This document shows positions 36,717 to 45,047 of a stretch of DNA of 64,000 nucleotides, piece after piece (the stretch's first letter is position 1; every line of letters starts with the position of its first letter). Position numbers and translations under genes: made by a program. The notes beneath the pieces are model-generated. The model was given only the letters and a program-made list of their open reading frames with translations, did not search any database and was not told where the DNA came from. This DNA comes from CAZMCH01 sp964564735 (lineage in GTDB: Bacteria > Poribacteria > DTPJ01): positions 1 through 64,000 of the forward strand of contig CAZMCH010000007.1 of the NCBI GenBank assembly GCA_964564735.1. The letters are read 5' to 3'.

Positions 36717-37652
36717 ATGCTTGGTCAATTAAAGGTTTTTTCGGGCAGTTCAAACATCCCACTTGCACAAAATATATGCGACAAATTGGGGATACCCTTG
36801 GGCGAAGTAGAGATTACAAAATTTTCTAATGAGAATATATTTGTTCAAATAAAAGAATGTGTCCGAGAAGCCGATGTATTTGTTATTCAATCAACTTACC
36901 CTAATCCAAGTGATAGTATAATGGAGTTAATGCTATTATGTGATGCACTGCGTAATGCTTCTGCACATCGTATTACAGCAGTTATTCCACATTATTCCTA
37001 TGCAAGATCAGACAAAAAAGACAAACCTAGAATATCTATAGCAGCTAGATTGATAGCAGACGTTCTTGTTACTGCTGGAGCAAACAGATTCTTGACAATG
37101 GCTTTACATTCCGAGCAAGTTAGAGGCTTTTTCAGTGTTCCAACAGATCATCTTCAGGCAACACCTGTAATATGTGAATATCTGCTTAAAAGCGATCTAT
37201 CAAATTCAGTATCGGTATTTGATCTTGGGCAAGACAAAAGGGCAGGAAAAATATCAGAAAAGCTTAATATTCCGATTGCAGTATTTGACAAACGAAGAAT
37301 CAGCGATACAGAAGTTCAAATAAGGACAATGATTGGTGATATTGAGGGAAAAAACGTTATATTCTTTGATGATGAAATAAGTAGAGGAACTTCCTTAGTC
37401 GCTATCATTGATGAGCTAAAAAAACGCGGTGCAATGGATATATGTGCGGTCAGCACTCATGGGCTTTTCAATGGTCCTGCAATAGAATATATAGAAAAAT
37501 CTATCGTAAAAGAAGTTATTACAACAAATACCGTTTATGTCTCCAAAGATAAACTCATAGATAAAATAACCGTTCTTTCAGTAGCACCTATATTCGCAGA
37601 AGCAATAAAAAGGATACATGAAGGCATATCTATAAGCAGTATGTTTATATAA
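36717..37652 (+). CDS. prs: Ribose-phosphate pyrophosphokinase (PRPP synthetase)
   Basis: A 311-residue enzyme. SGSSNIPLAQNICDKLG, EITKFSNENIFVQIKE and VIQSTYPNPSDSIMELMLL (about 9-75) are typical, and IPHYSYARSDKKDKPR (about 99-114) is the ATP-binding flexible-loop region with its Arg and Lys. LHSEQVRGFF matches the metal-binding region. The PRPP loop, usually DD-x-x-D-T-G-G-T, reads FDDEISRGTS, a divergent form. It makes PRPP for purine, pyrimidine, His and Trp synthesis. AGGAG lies upstream. Although divergent, the pattern fits a classic Prs and not an unrelated phosphoribosyltransferase. Confidence 0.9.
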   Translation: MLGQLKVFSGSSNIPLAQNICDKLGIPLGEVEITKFSNENIFVQIKECVREADVFVIQSTYPNPSDSIMELMLLCDALRNASAHRITAVIPHYSYARSDKKDKPRISIAARLIADVLVTAGANRFLTMALHSEQVRGFFSVPTDHLQATPVICEYLLKSDLSNSVSVFDLGQDKRAGKISEKLNIPIAVFDKRRISDTEVQIRTMIGDIEGKNVIFFDDEISRGTSLVAIIDELKKRGAMDICAVSTHGLFNGPAIEYIEKSIVKEVITTNTVYVSKDKLIDKITVLSVAPIFAEAIKRIHEGISISSMFI

Positions 37653-37735
37653 AAACTAGCTTTTATTTTTAAAGAATTACTGAAACCAATCAATATAATT
37701 TATTCAATATAACACTTGATATATAAGGAGTTATT

Positions 37736-38503
37736 ATGGAAAAAATAATCCTTGTTGTTATAATTATCCTTATCCTGCCCGGCTTTATACTTGCTTATGA
37801 TGACCCGAATGGAATGAATCTTAACGCCCCAACAAACCTTAAAATAAAACAAACGGAGTTTAGAATAGAGCATCGATTTTATGGAAAATTAAACGAAGAA
37901 CCTTTTGATACCTTTTTCGGAATGTTTAGCGGAGCAAATGCTAATCTAGGTTTGAGATATTCCGCCTTGCCAAATCTGGAAATAAAGGCTTCTTATGAAA
38001 GGGATAATCAAGAAGCAATCATTGGCGCAAGCTACGCATATTTTTATCCTAATATGATGTTTAGGAGCCAATTGGATGCACAGTTTTTTAGCTATAAAGA
38101 ATTTAATCTTGATATACTTGAAAAAGAAAGAAAAAGCAATGCCTTTATTTTGCTATCTCTTCAAACAGATCCGATAATAAAGAGAATAATGCCAATCGTC
38201 AATGTTGGCTATGATTCAGAGAATAAAGAGATCGGCGCGGGGGTTGGTCTTTATGTAATATTACTGGAAAGGCTTGGAGCTGTCCGCAAAATTTCCTTAA
38301 TCGGTGAATTTTTCCCGACAAAGCTTGATGGAAATAACAACTGTTACGATTTCGGCATCAGGATTGAGACTTATGGACATAACTTTGACTTCATCTTTGG
38401 CAATAGCTCTAATATCGGGATAAGACGATTAGTGCTGGGTGTTGACAAAAACAGACCCAAAGGGTTATATTTCGGATTTAACATTAAGAGATTGATTGGA
38501 TAG
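37736..38503 (+). CDS. DUF5777-like outer-membrane beta-barrel protein
   Basis: A 255-residue protein with a signal peptide (about residues 1-20, ending near LAYDDPNG). The rest is alternating hydrophobic and polar beta-strands (FRIEHRFYGKLN; ANLGLRYSALPNLEIKASY; EIGAGVGLYVILLERLG; LYFGFNIKRLIG) with a strand-like C-terminus, as expected of an outer-membrane barrel. It resembles the DUF5777 barrel family by pattern. Function unknown. AGGAG precedes the ATG and aroA follows 5 bases after the stop, so the two share a transcript. Confidence 0.7.
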   Translation: MEKIILVVIIILILPGFILAYDDPNGMNLNAPTNLKIKQTEFRIEHRFYGKLNEEPFDTFFGMFSGANANLGLRYSALPNLEIKASYERDNQEAIIGASYAYFYPNMMFRSQLDAQFFSYKEFNLDILEKERKSNAFILLSLQTDPIIKRIMPIVNVGYDSENKEIGAGVGLYVILLERLGAVRKISLIGEFFPTKLDGNNNCYDFGIRIETYGHNFDFIFGNSSNIGIRRLVLGVDKNRPKGLYFGFNIKRLIG

Positions 38504-38508
38504 ATATT

Positions 38509-39789
38509 ATGTCAAAAATAACAATACTACCCAAAACCAACCTAAAAGGCGAAATTCATCCACCCGGCGACAAATCCATATCGCACCGATCGGTTATGAT
38601 AGGCTCAATCGCCGAAAGGACAACAGAGGTAACAAACTTCTTGAATGGTGACGACTGTATCGCCACCATAAAAGCATTTGAAAAGATGGGCGTTACTATT
38701 GAAGGCAAAGGCACAAGCAAAGTTATTATCCATGGAGTCGGGCTTGATGGACTAAAAGAGCCTGATGACATTCTGGACATGGGCAATTCTGGAACGTCAA
38801 CACGCCTTATTGCTGGCATTCTTGCTGGACAGCCTTTCTATTCAGTTATGACGGGAGATAATTCGCTCAGACGCAGACCTATGAAGCGAGTTGCTGAACC
38901 GCTTAGACAGATGGGCGCACAAATATATGGTCGCAAAGGTGATTTAGCCCCTCTTTCAATCATCGGAGGCAATCTCAAAGCGATAGATTATCAGACTCCT
39001 GTTGCAAGCGCACAGATAAAATCTTGCATACTCCTTGCAGGGCTTTATGCTGACGGTGAAACATCAGTTACAGAAGTTGCGGAATCAAGAGATCATACAG
39101 AACGCATGTTACGTTCATTTGGTGCTGAAATTTCATCATTGAGTTTGAAACATAGCGTTAAAGGACGACCCAAGTTAGTCGGTCATAAAATAAACGTTCC
39201 GGGTGATATTTCTTCTTCCGCATATTTTATTGTTGCAGGACTGATTTGTCCAAATTCCGAGATCATAATCAGAAATGTTGGCGTGAATCCGACTCGCACA
39301 GGCATAATTGATGCCCTAAAACAGATGGGCGGATATATTGAGATACAAAATCTAAGAGAGGAATCAGATGAGCCTACCGCAGACCTTTATATAAAATCAT
39401 CGCAATTAAAAGGCGCAAGTTTTTCTGGTGATATAATCGTCAGAATGATTGACGAAATACCAATATTAGTCCTTGCAGGAACACAAGCCAAAGGTGAAAC
39501 TATAATTAAAGATGCTCAGGAATTGCGTGTTAAGGAAAGTGATCGCATAACAAATGCAGTAACAGAATTTCGTAAGATCGGTGCTGAACTAGATGAACTT
39601 GATGACGGTATGATTATTTCTGGTGATAGTAAACTAAAAGGCGGAATTTGTGAAAGTCATGGCGATCACAGAATGGCTATGTCTCTTGCAATCGCTGGAT
39701 TAGTTTCTGATACAGGAGTTACCATAAATGATATAGATTGTGTAAATACCTCGTTCCCTGAGTTTTGGAAGCTAGTTTCATCAATTTAA
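38509..39789 (+). CDS. aroA: 3-phosphoshikimate 1-carboxyvinyltransferase (EPSP synthase)
   Basis: A 426-residue enzyme. GDKSISHRSVMIGSIAE (about residues 20-36) holds the shikimate-binding Lys and Arg. DMGNSGTSTRLIAGILAG (about 91-108) and GDNSLRRRPMKR (about 117-128) bind PEP and substrate. RMIDEIPILVLAG, ELRVKESDRI and ESHGDHRMAMSLAIAG complete the family pattern. It catalyses the sixth step of the shikimate pathway, which also feeds PabB via chorismate. Length and motifs are normal for class II-like enzymes. Confidence 0.94.
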   Translation: MSKITILPKTNLKGEIHPPGDKSISHRSVMIGSIAERTTEVTNFLNGDDCIATIKAFEKMGVTIEGKGTSKVIIHGVGLDGLKEPDDILDMGNSGTSTRLIAGILAGQPFYSVMTGDNSLRRRPMKRVAEPLRQMGAQIYGRKGDLAPLSIIGGNLKAIDYQTPVASAQIKSCILLAGLYADGETSVTEVAESRDHTERMLRSFGAEISSLSLKHSVKGRPKLVGHKINVPGDISSSAYFIVAGLICPNSEIIIRNVGVNPTRTGIIDALKQMGGYIEIQNLREESDEPTADLYIKSSQLKGASFSGDIIVRMIDEIPILVLAGTQAKGETIIKDAQELRVKESDRITNAVTEFRKIGAELDELDDGMIISGDSKLKGGICESHGDHRMAMSLAIAGLVSDTGVTINDIDCVNTSFPEFWKLVSSI

Positions 39790-39857
39790 TAAAAAACTTC
39801 ATTATTTAAAAACCTTCCATTTTTTACTTTATCTTTCATAATATATAAGGATATTAT

Positions 39858-41174
39858 ATGCCAAAGACATTTCACATAATAACTTATGGATGCCAAATGA
39901 ATAAATGCGATTCAGAGGTGCTTACAAGCATCCTAGAAGAACATGGATATTCACATATTAATAGCTTTCAGGACGCTGATATTCTGCTTTTGAATACTTG
40001 CTCTGTCCGAGATACTGCAGAAAGAAAGGTATTAGGCAGATTAGAGAGATTAAAGCAAGTCAAAGAGAAACGACCTGAAATGATATTGGGTGTATGTGGT
40101 TGTATGGCTCAAAGCTGGGAAAGCGATCTCTTAAAAAGATTCCCTTATATTGATATTATACTCGGAACAAGCAGATTAACTGAGTTACCAAATTTAATTA
40201 GTCAGCGACTACAATCACAATGCACTGCTATTGATGTTTTGGAGACACCAAACCAAGAAGATCCAATCCCCAATAGCCGTGAAAGCTCTGTTTCTGCTTG
40301 GGTAACGATTATGCACGGCTGCAATAACTTCTGCAGTTATTGTATTGTCCCTTATGTAAGAGGCAGAGAACGAAGCCGAAGCAGTCAGAGTATACTCAAC
40401 GAGATTAAAACACTTGGGGAATCAGGATATAAAGAAGTTACATTACTAGGGCAAAATGTCAATTCTTATGGACTTGATTCTAATGAGATCGATTTTGCTG
40501 ATCTACTTGCACTTATAGATAAAAATTCATCAGGCATCGAACGGATAAGATTCACAACATCACATCCAAAGGATGTTCCACAAAAGCTAATAGATGCCTT
40601 CAAAGAACTGCCAAAAGTCTGCAAGCATTTTCACTTGCCTGCACAAGCTGGATCAAATAATATTCTTGAAAAAATGAATCGTGGCTATACAAGAGAACAT
40701 TACTTTGATCTTATCAATCGTCTTAGAGATAAAGTTCCAGATATATCGATAACTACTGATTTGATAGTTGGCTTCCCCGGAGAAACCGAAGAAGATTTTC
40801 AAGGGACGCTTGATCTTGTTCAGCGTGTTGAATTTGATGTTGCATTTTGTTTTAGATATTCGCCAAGAAGAAATACACCTGCATCAACTATGCCCGATCA
40901 ATTGCCTGAGGACGTAAAGATGAGGCGTTTATATGAATTGCTGAAGATACAAGATGAGATCAGCATCCGAAAAAATAGAGCCATGATTGATACAATTCAA
41001 AAAATACTGGTTGAGGGAGTTAATCCAAAAAATGATTCCCAACTTTCTGGTCGCACAAGTTGTAATAGAATAGTGTTTTTTGATGGCGATTCTAGCTTGA
41101 TCGGGAAATTAATAAATGTTAAAATCATTGACGCAGGTAATTGGTCATTACGCGGTGAGTTTGTGTCAGATTAG
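39858..41174 (+). CDS. miaB: tRNA-2-methylthio-N6-dimethylallyladenosine synthase MiaB
   Basis: A 438-residue radical-SAM methylthiotransferase. The N-terminal domain has TYGCQMNKCDSE, NTCSVRDTAERKV and GVCGCMAQ, the three Cys of the auxiliary 4Fe-4S cluster. The radical-SAM motif C-x3-C-x2-C is HGCNNFCSYCIVPYVRGRE (about residues 152-170), followed by GQNVNSYG and the TRAM domain at the C-terminus. MiaB adds a methylthio group to i6A37 in tRNA. The Asn in GQNVNSYG and the RGRE signature separate MiaB from RimO. AGGA precedes the ATG. Confidence 0.93.
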   Translation: MPKTFHIITYGCQMNKCDSEVLTSILEEHGYSHINSFQDADILLLNTCSVRDTAERKVLGRLERLKQVKEKRPEMILGVCGCMAQSWESDLLKRFPYIDIILGTSRLTELPNLISQRLQSQCTAIDVLETPNQEDPIPNSRESSVSAWVTIMHGCNNFCSYCIVPYVRGRERSRSSQSILNEIKTLGESGYKEVTLLGQNVNSYGLDSNEIDFADLLALIDKNSSGIERIRFTTSHPKDVPQKLIDAFKELPKVCKHFHLPAQAGSNNILEKMNRGYTREHYFDLINRLRDKVPDISITTDLIVGFPGETEEDFQGTLDLVQRVEFDVAFCFRYSPRRNTPASTMPDQLPEDVKMRRLYELLKIQDEISIRKNRAMIDTIQKILVEGVNPKNDSQLSGRTSCNRIVFFDGDSSLIGKLINVKIIDAGNWSLRGEFVSD

Positions 41175-41190
41175 CTTTGGGAGACAAAAA

Positions 41191-42438
41191 ATGGATAGTG
41201 CCAAGAGATTGTCATCTTTTTTAATGCTTTTTATAATCTTCTGTTTGAACGTTCTCTCTGTGAATGCTGATGTTGATAAGCCATCAAAGGCAGAAGAAGA
41301 GCTATATCAGAAGTGCAAATCCACATATACAGAAAAGAATTACACTGAGGCTGGAAAGAATATAAAAGAATTTATTTCATCTTATCCAAAAAGCACTTAT
41401 ACTCCTGAGATATTATTTATGCAGGCATTCATTCATGAGGATATAAATATTGCAATAGGCATGTATAAGGATATTATAAACAAATATCCTAATAGCACAT
41501 GGTCAGCTAAATCACATTTTCAGTTGGGTCAATGCTATTATCTTCAGGGTAAATATAATGACGCAGGAGAAAATTACAGGGCGATAGTCGTTAGATACAT
41601 GGATGATCCATTATATTGGCAGGCACGCTACTGGCAAAATAAAAGCCTTATGGCAAAAGGAGATTATGAAGGGGCTATATATTCATTAAACACCATGCTA
41701 GGAAATAAAAATAATGATTTTGGTGATGACGCAGTTTTAATATCTTTGAGTGAGTGTTATATAGCAAAGAAAGATTATGCCAAAGCGGAAGAAATGTTGC
41801 GAACATTGATAAAAGATTTTCCAGAAAGTAAATGGCTACCTTCTGCAAATTTTTCGCTTGCAAACTGTCTTCATTATTCGGGAAAAACAGCCGAAGCAAA
41901 GGAATTTTATCAAAAAATCATTCAGAATTATCCAAAATCCATAGAGGCAAAAAAAGCTAGAGAAAGTCTTGATTTTCCTAAAATAATTAAACCTGATGAA
42001 GCAAAAATGGAGAGAAAAGAAACTTCTCCACAACTTGAATCACCTTTCCTAAAAGCGACATTTGACGATAAAAAAACAGTCCAATCGATACCACAAAAGA
42101 AAGATGAACAAAAACCTCCATTCACAGTTGAATGGAAAAAAGACGAGGAAAATAAGCCAATTGAGAGCAAAAAAGAAGAAATAAAGCCATCAATAAAAAC
42201 ACCGTATTTTAGTGTGCAAGTTGGGGCGTTTTCGGTAAAATCAAGTGCGGATAATCTGGCAGATCAGCTAAAAAAGAAGGGCTATTCTGTTGAAATCGCT
42301 ACATCATCTTCCAATGGAAAGACTATGTATAAAGTCAGAGTTGGTAACTGCAAAACAGAATCAGAAGCGAGGGAGATGTCGCAAAAAATCCGAAAAGAAG
42401 CTAACATTAATAGCACCATAATTGTTCCGATAAATTAA
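41191..42438 (+). CDS. Periplasmic TPR protein with C-terminal SPOR domain (CpoB/YbgF-like)
   Basis: A 415-residue protein. I chose the ATG at 41191 (GGGAGA 5-6 bases upstream), 16 bases after miaB; the frame is open to 41116 inside miaB. A signal peptide (to about residue 28) is followed by about six TPR-like repeats (CKSTYTEKNYTEAGKNIKEF; FQLGQCYYLQGKYNDAGENY; ISLSECYIAKKDYAKAEEML; SLANCLHYSGKTAEAKEFY), a charged linker and a SPOR domain (PYFSVQVGAFSVKSSADNLA; KVRVGNCKTESEAREMSQKI). SPOR domains bind denuded peptidoglycan at the septum. It probably acts in outer-membrane and cell-wall coordination during division. Confidence 0.85.
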   Translation: MDSAKRLSSFLMLFIIFCLNVLSVNADVDKPSKAEEELYQKCKSTYTEKNYTEAGKNIKEFISSYPKSTYTPEILFMQAFIHEDINIAIGMYKDIINKYPNSTWSAKSHFQLGQCYYLQGKYNDAGENYRAIVVRYMDDPLYWQARYWQNKSLMAKGDYEGAIYSLNTMLGNKNNDFGDDAVLISLSECYIAKKDYAKAEEMLRTLIKDFPESKWLPSANFSLANCLHYSGKTAEAKEFYQKIIQNYPKSIEAKKARESLDFPKIIKPDEAKMERKETSPQLESPFLKATFDDKKTVQSIPQKKDEQKPPFTVEWKKDEENKPIESKKEEIKPSIKTPYFSVQVGAFSVKSSADNLADQLKKKGYSVEIATSSSNGKTMYKVRVGNCKTESEAREMSQKIRKEANINSTIIVPIN

Positions 42439-42448
42439 TCTAAGGTTC

Positions 42449-42498
42449 GTAGCCCAGCCTTTAAGGCTGGCAAAAATCGAGATAGAATCTTGGGCTAC
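42449..42498. repeat. Nested hairpin repeat, copy 1 of 3
   Basis: Outer arms GTAGCCCA (42449-42456) and TGGGCTAC (42491-42498) enclose an inner hairpin, CCAGCCTTTAAGGCTGG (42455-42471), and the conserved words CGAGATAGAATCT (42478-42490). Copies 2 and 3 at 43049 and 44197 share this plan. It lies between the TPR-SPOR gene and the DUF4258 gene. Confidence 0.85.
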
Positions 42499-42528
42499 AA
42501 AAATCATTTGCATAAGCGAGATAATCTA

Positions 42529-42834
42529 TTGAATAATAACAAAAAATGGGTATATATTACAGAAAGCGATCTTCATCCACATTTAAAATCCAGAATGATT
42601 CAAAGAGGCATTTCTTTACAAGAAATAGAATTTACATTAAATAATGGATGGGAATCATCTGACGCAAAATTGGGAACTTTTGGGAAAACAATGGTTTATC
42701 TATACCAAGATAAATGGGAAGGTCAGTTTTTCGAGGAAAAAGAGGTGTCTGTTTACTATAAAATCATTGATGAATATATTGTATTATTAACGGTTAAGGC
42801 AAGATATGGCAAGAATTTTCCTAGAGGTGAATGA
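42529..42834 (+). CDS. DUF4258-domain protein
   Basis: A protein of about 101 residues (start uncertain). The pattern HPHLKSRMIQRGISLQEIEF, then SVYYKIIDEYIVLLTVKARYG near the C-terminus, is that of DUF4258, a small RelE/BECR-like fold. Family members are often paired with DUF2283 proteins, as here, and are thought to be toxin-antitoxin-like modules. The frame is open to a TTG at 42490, which lies inside the hairpin repeat; I prefer the TTG at 42529. The next gene overlaps by 4 bases (ATGA), so they are coupled. Confidence 0.7.
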   Translation: MNNNKKWVYITESDLHPHLKSRMIQRGISLQEIEFTLNNGWESSDAKLGTFGKTMVYLYQDKWEGQFFEEKEVSVYYKIIDEYIVLLTVKARYGKNFPRGE

Positions 42835-43052
42835 TAATGAAGATAGAATATGATTCAGAACGAGATTTGCTTTATATATGGTTTGGTTCAGATGGAATTA
42901 AGTCTGCTCAGACTGTTACCGTTGTCCCCGGTGTTTATGCAGATATTGACGCATCAGGAAAATTGATCGGTTTAGAAGTCATTGATGCTAAAGAGGTTCT
43001 TGGCAATAAATTACAGTTTGAAGTTGCTTTGCCATCATTAGTATCTTTGTAG
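42831..43052 (+). CDS. DUF2283-domain protein
   Basis: A 73-residue protein with the DUF2283 pattern: KIEYDSERDLLYIWF at the N-terminus, GVYADIDASGKLIGLEVIDA in the middle. It overlaps the DUF4258 gene by 4 bases and is its likely partner, perhaps antitoxin. The stop codon TAG (43050-43052) is supplied by the first bases of repeat copy 2 (GTAGCCCA), so repeat insertion may have set this end. An ATG at 42837 is an alternative start. Confidence 0.8.
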   Translation: MIMKIEYDSERDLLYIWFGSDGIKSAQTVTVVPGVYADIDASGKLIGLEVIDAKEVLGNKLQFEVALPSLVSL

Positions 43053-43104
43053 CCCAACTTTCCAAAGTTGGCAATTGCAAAAACCGAGATAGAATCTTGG
43101 GCTA
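43049..43104. repeat. Nested hairpin repeat, copy 2 of 3 (covarying stem)
   Basis: Outer arms GTAGCCCA (43049-43056) and TGGGCTA (43098-43104) match copies 1 and 3. The inner hairpin is CCAACTTTCCAAAGTTGG (43054-43071): the bases differ from CCAGCC..GGCTGG of the other copies but both arms changed together, so pairing is kept. The word CGAGATAGAATCT recurs at 43085-43097. It overlaps the DUF2283 stop codon. Confidence 0.85.
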
Positions 43105-43125
43105 AGTTAATTAACAAAAGTCATT

Positions 43126-44178
43126 ATGTCAACAAAAAAAGGAGAAACCAATGAAATTAAATCAAAATTTTGCCCCCCCCCCGTTGTAAAAATGTTGTCA
43201 ATGCTTATTATAGCTTTGATTATGGCGTGTTTGTCAGATATTGCTTTTGCAGGTGAGTGGACGAAAAAGGGAGAGATTCCTTTTGAGATTGTCGAATGCT
43301 CTGCATGTGTTTACAATAATGAAGCATATATCTTTGGTGGTCCTCATGGAGGGCAAAATTGGGCAATAAGATATAATCCTATTGCTGACACATGGACTAA
43401 ATTAGCAGATATGCCCCATGTAAGACAAAGCTGTTCATCGGTTGTGGTTAATGAAAAAATGTATATAATTGGGTGTGCAGTCAGGGAAAATTTACCAGTG
43501 GATGTATATGATCCTATCACTAACTCATGGGAATCAAAATCTGTTATGCCAAATTGTAGAGGCATATCAGGAGTCGTAGCCATTGGAGATGAAATATATG
43601 TTTTAGGCGGTTATAGATTCGGTGGAGATATTTGTTTTGCTGATATAGATGTGTATAATACAAAAACAGATACATGGACAACGAAAAAACCTATGCCAAA
43701 TACATTAGATTCATTTGTTGTTCAAGAAATAAATGGAAAAATTATTATTATAAGTGGAATAATAGGCATGCAAATTATTTCTAAAGTATGGGAATATGAC
43801 CCTATAGAAGAATTATGGACCAGAAGGGCGGATATACCAATACCAAGAGCATTTGCATCAATAGTTGAAATAGCAGGGAAAATATACGTGTTTGGGGGAT
43901 CAAATAATTTTCAAACTGGCTTATCAACCTTTGATGTATATGATCCATTGAATGATACATGGGACAAGACACAAACTATGCCAATTGCCCTTTCTTATCC
44001 CATTTCCTGCCAAATAAATAATAAGGCTTTTATCTTTGGAGGATGTGGAGTTTTCCAAAAACCAGATACTATCAATATGAATACCTATGTTTACAATCCT
44101 TTTCCGCAACCAACAACATCAATTTCACCAAAAGAAAGCCTAATAGGAACATGGGGTTCAATCAAAACGGGTAATTAA
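43126..44178 (+). CDS. Secreted Kelch-repeat protein with TWG tail
   Basis: A 350-residue protein as read. After a signal peptide (about 22-42: LSMLIIALIMACLSDIAFA) come about six Kelch blades: AYIFGGPHGGQNW, MPHVRQSCSSVVVNEKMYII, YVLGGYRFGG, FDVYDPLNDTWDK and related lines with paired Gly and W-x-K ends. Kelch propellers bind protein or carbohydrate. The end is SISPKESLIGTWGSIKTGN, the shared tail. Start choice is open: ATG 43151 has the best ribosome-binding site (GGAG, 6 bases away) but reads into a stop at 43187 because of the C10 tract (43173-43182); one more C (or two fewer) would join it to the gene. The ATG at 43126 reads through but lacks a good site. Confidence 0.82.
   Translation: MSTKKGETNEIKSKFCPPPVVKMLSMLIIALIMACLSDIAFAGEWTKKGEIPFEIVECSACVYNNEAYIFGGPHGGQNWAIRYNPIADTWTKLADMPHVRQSCSSVVVNEKMYIIGCAVRENLPVDVYDPITNSWESKSVMPNCRGISGVVAIGDEIYVLGGYRFGGDICFADIDVYNTKTDTWTTKKPMPNTLDSFVVQEINGKIIIISGIIGMQIISKVWEYDPIEELWTRRADIPIPRAFASIVEIAGKIYVFGGSNNFQTGLSTFDVYDPLNDTWDKTQTMPIALSYPISCQINNKAFIFGGCGVFQKPDTINMNTYVYNPFPQPTTSISPKESLIGTWGSIKTGN
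43173..43182 (+). repeat. C10 homopolymer in the 5' end of the Kelch gene
   Basis: Ten consecutive C in an otherwise AT-rich gene, 22 bases downstream of the ATG at 43151. Length changes of one C alter which start reaches the signal peptide. Poly-C tracts of this kind are the usual substrate of slipped-strand phase variation; an assembly length error is the dull alternative. Confidence 0.95.
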
Positions 44179-44196
44179 TAAAGATTAGTAGTATTC

Positions 44197-44246
44197 GTAG
44201 CCCAGCCTTTAAGGCTGGCAAAAACCAAGATAGAATCTTAGGCTAC
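44197..44246. repeat. Nested hairpin repeat, copy 3 of 3
   Basis: GTAGCCCA (44197-44204) and TAGGCTAC (44239-44246) enclose the inner hairpin CCAGCCTTTAAGGCTGG (44203-44219) identical to copy 1. CAAGATAGAATCTTAGG (44226-44242) corresponds to CGAGATAGAATCTTGGG of the other copies. It separates the Kelch gene from the creatininase gene. Confidence 0.85.
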
Positions 44247-44282
44247 AAATATACTCAAATGAAATATGAGGTAATTAAAGAT

Positions 44283-45047
44283 ATGAAAAAAGTAAGATAT
44301 GAAGAGATGCTTCCACATGAAGTAGTTAAAGCAAGGACAGAGAAGCCAGTTGCCTATCTACCAATCGGAGGAATAGAATGGCATGGCGAACACAATCCGC
44401 TTGGATTGGATACGGTAAAAGCTCATGCCCTTTGTATGAAATCCGCAGAAAAAGGCGGAGGATTGGCAATGCCTGCATTGTTCTGGGGCGAAAGCAGAGA
44501 AAGCGGATTGCTGGAATTCAACCACAACGTTGATGGCAAAGTTACAGAAAAAATGCACTTGCCAGCAGAAAATTTTGCGCCCGGCTATATGGGCGGAGTT
44601 ACGCCAGAGCAAGAACAAGCCTTCTATGAACATCTTTTAACGCATATATTCTATCAGCTAAAAAGTCTTGGTTTTCGTGTTATATTCGTCCTTTGCGGGC
44701 ATTATCCGTTAAAGCCACATGCAGAAAAATGCGCAAAAGAATTTATGGAAAAGAACCCAAATATCAAGATTTATGCAGGCATTGAGGCTGATCCAGTTAG
44801 GGACATATACCCCAATGGCGGAGACCATGCGGCGAAGTGGGAAACATCAATCATGTATACACTGCGTCCTGAATTGGTTGACGTTAGCGTTTTGGGTGAT
44901 GATAAATCTGTCAAACCAATCGGAATCTATGGCGAAGACCCTCGCTGTGACGATCTAAAAGAATTCGGGCAAAAGGTAACTCAGGACATCATTAACAGAA
45001 TGGTCAGTATAACAGACGGAATGCTCAAGGAATTGGGTTTGCTTTGA
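44283..45047 (+). CDS. Creatininase family protein
   Basis: A 254-residue metal-dependent amidohydrolase-like enzyme. YLPIGGIEWHGEHNPLGLDT (about residues 26-45) supplies the Glu, His and Asp metal ligands of the creatininase fold. VIFVLCGHYPLKPHAEKCAK (about 139-158) and GGDHAAKWETSIMY (about 188-201) carry the later His and Glu residues. Related enzymes hydrolyse creatinine, formamidopyrimidine intermediates or mycofactocin; the substrate here is unknown. I prefer ATG 44283, since the upstream ATG 44259 falls at the edge of a repeat and has no ribosome-binding site. Confidence 0.85.
   Translation: MKKVRYEEMLPHEVVKARTEKPVAYLPIGGIEWHGEHNPLGLDTVKAHALCMKSAEKGGGLAMPALFWGESRESGLLEFNHNVDGKVTEKMHLPAENFAPGYMGGVTPEQEQAFYEHLLTHIFYQLKSLGFRVIFVLCGHYPLKPHAEKCAKEFMEKNPNIKIYAGIEADPVRDIYPNGGDHAAKWETSIMYTLRPELVDVSVLGDDKSVKPIGIYGEDPRCDDLKEFGQKVTQDIINRMVSITDGMLKELGLL

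Noticed and set aside
41116..41190. An N-terminal extension of the TPR-SPOR gene inside miaB
   Set aside because: The ATG at 41191 has a good ribosome-binding site and begins the signal peptide.
42449..44246. A CRISPR array
   Set aside because: Only three copies, separated by whole genes, and the stems covary instead of being identical.
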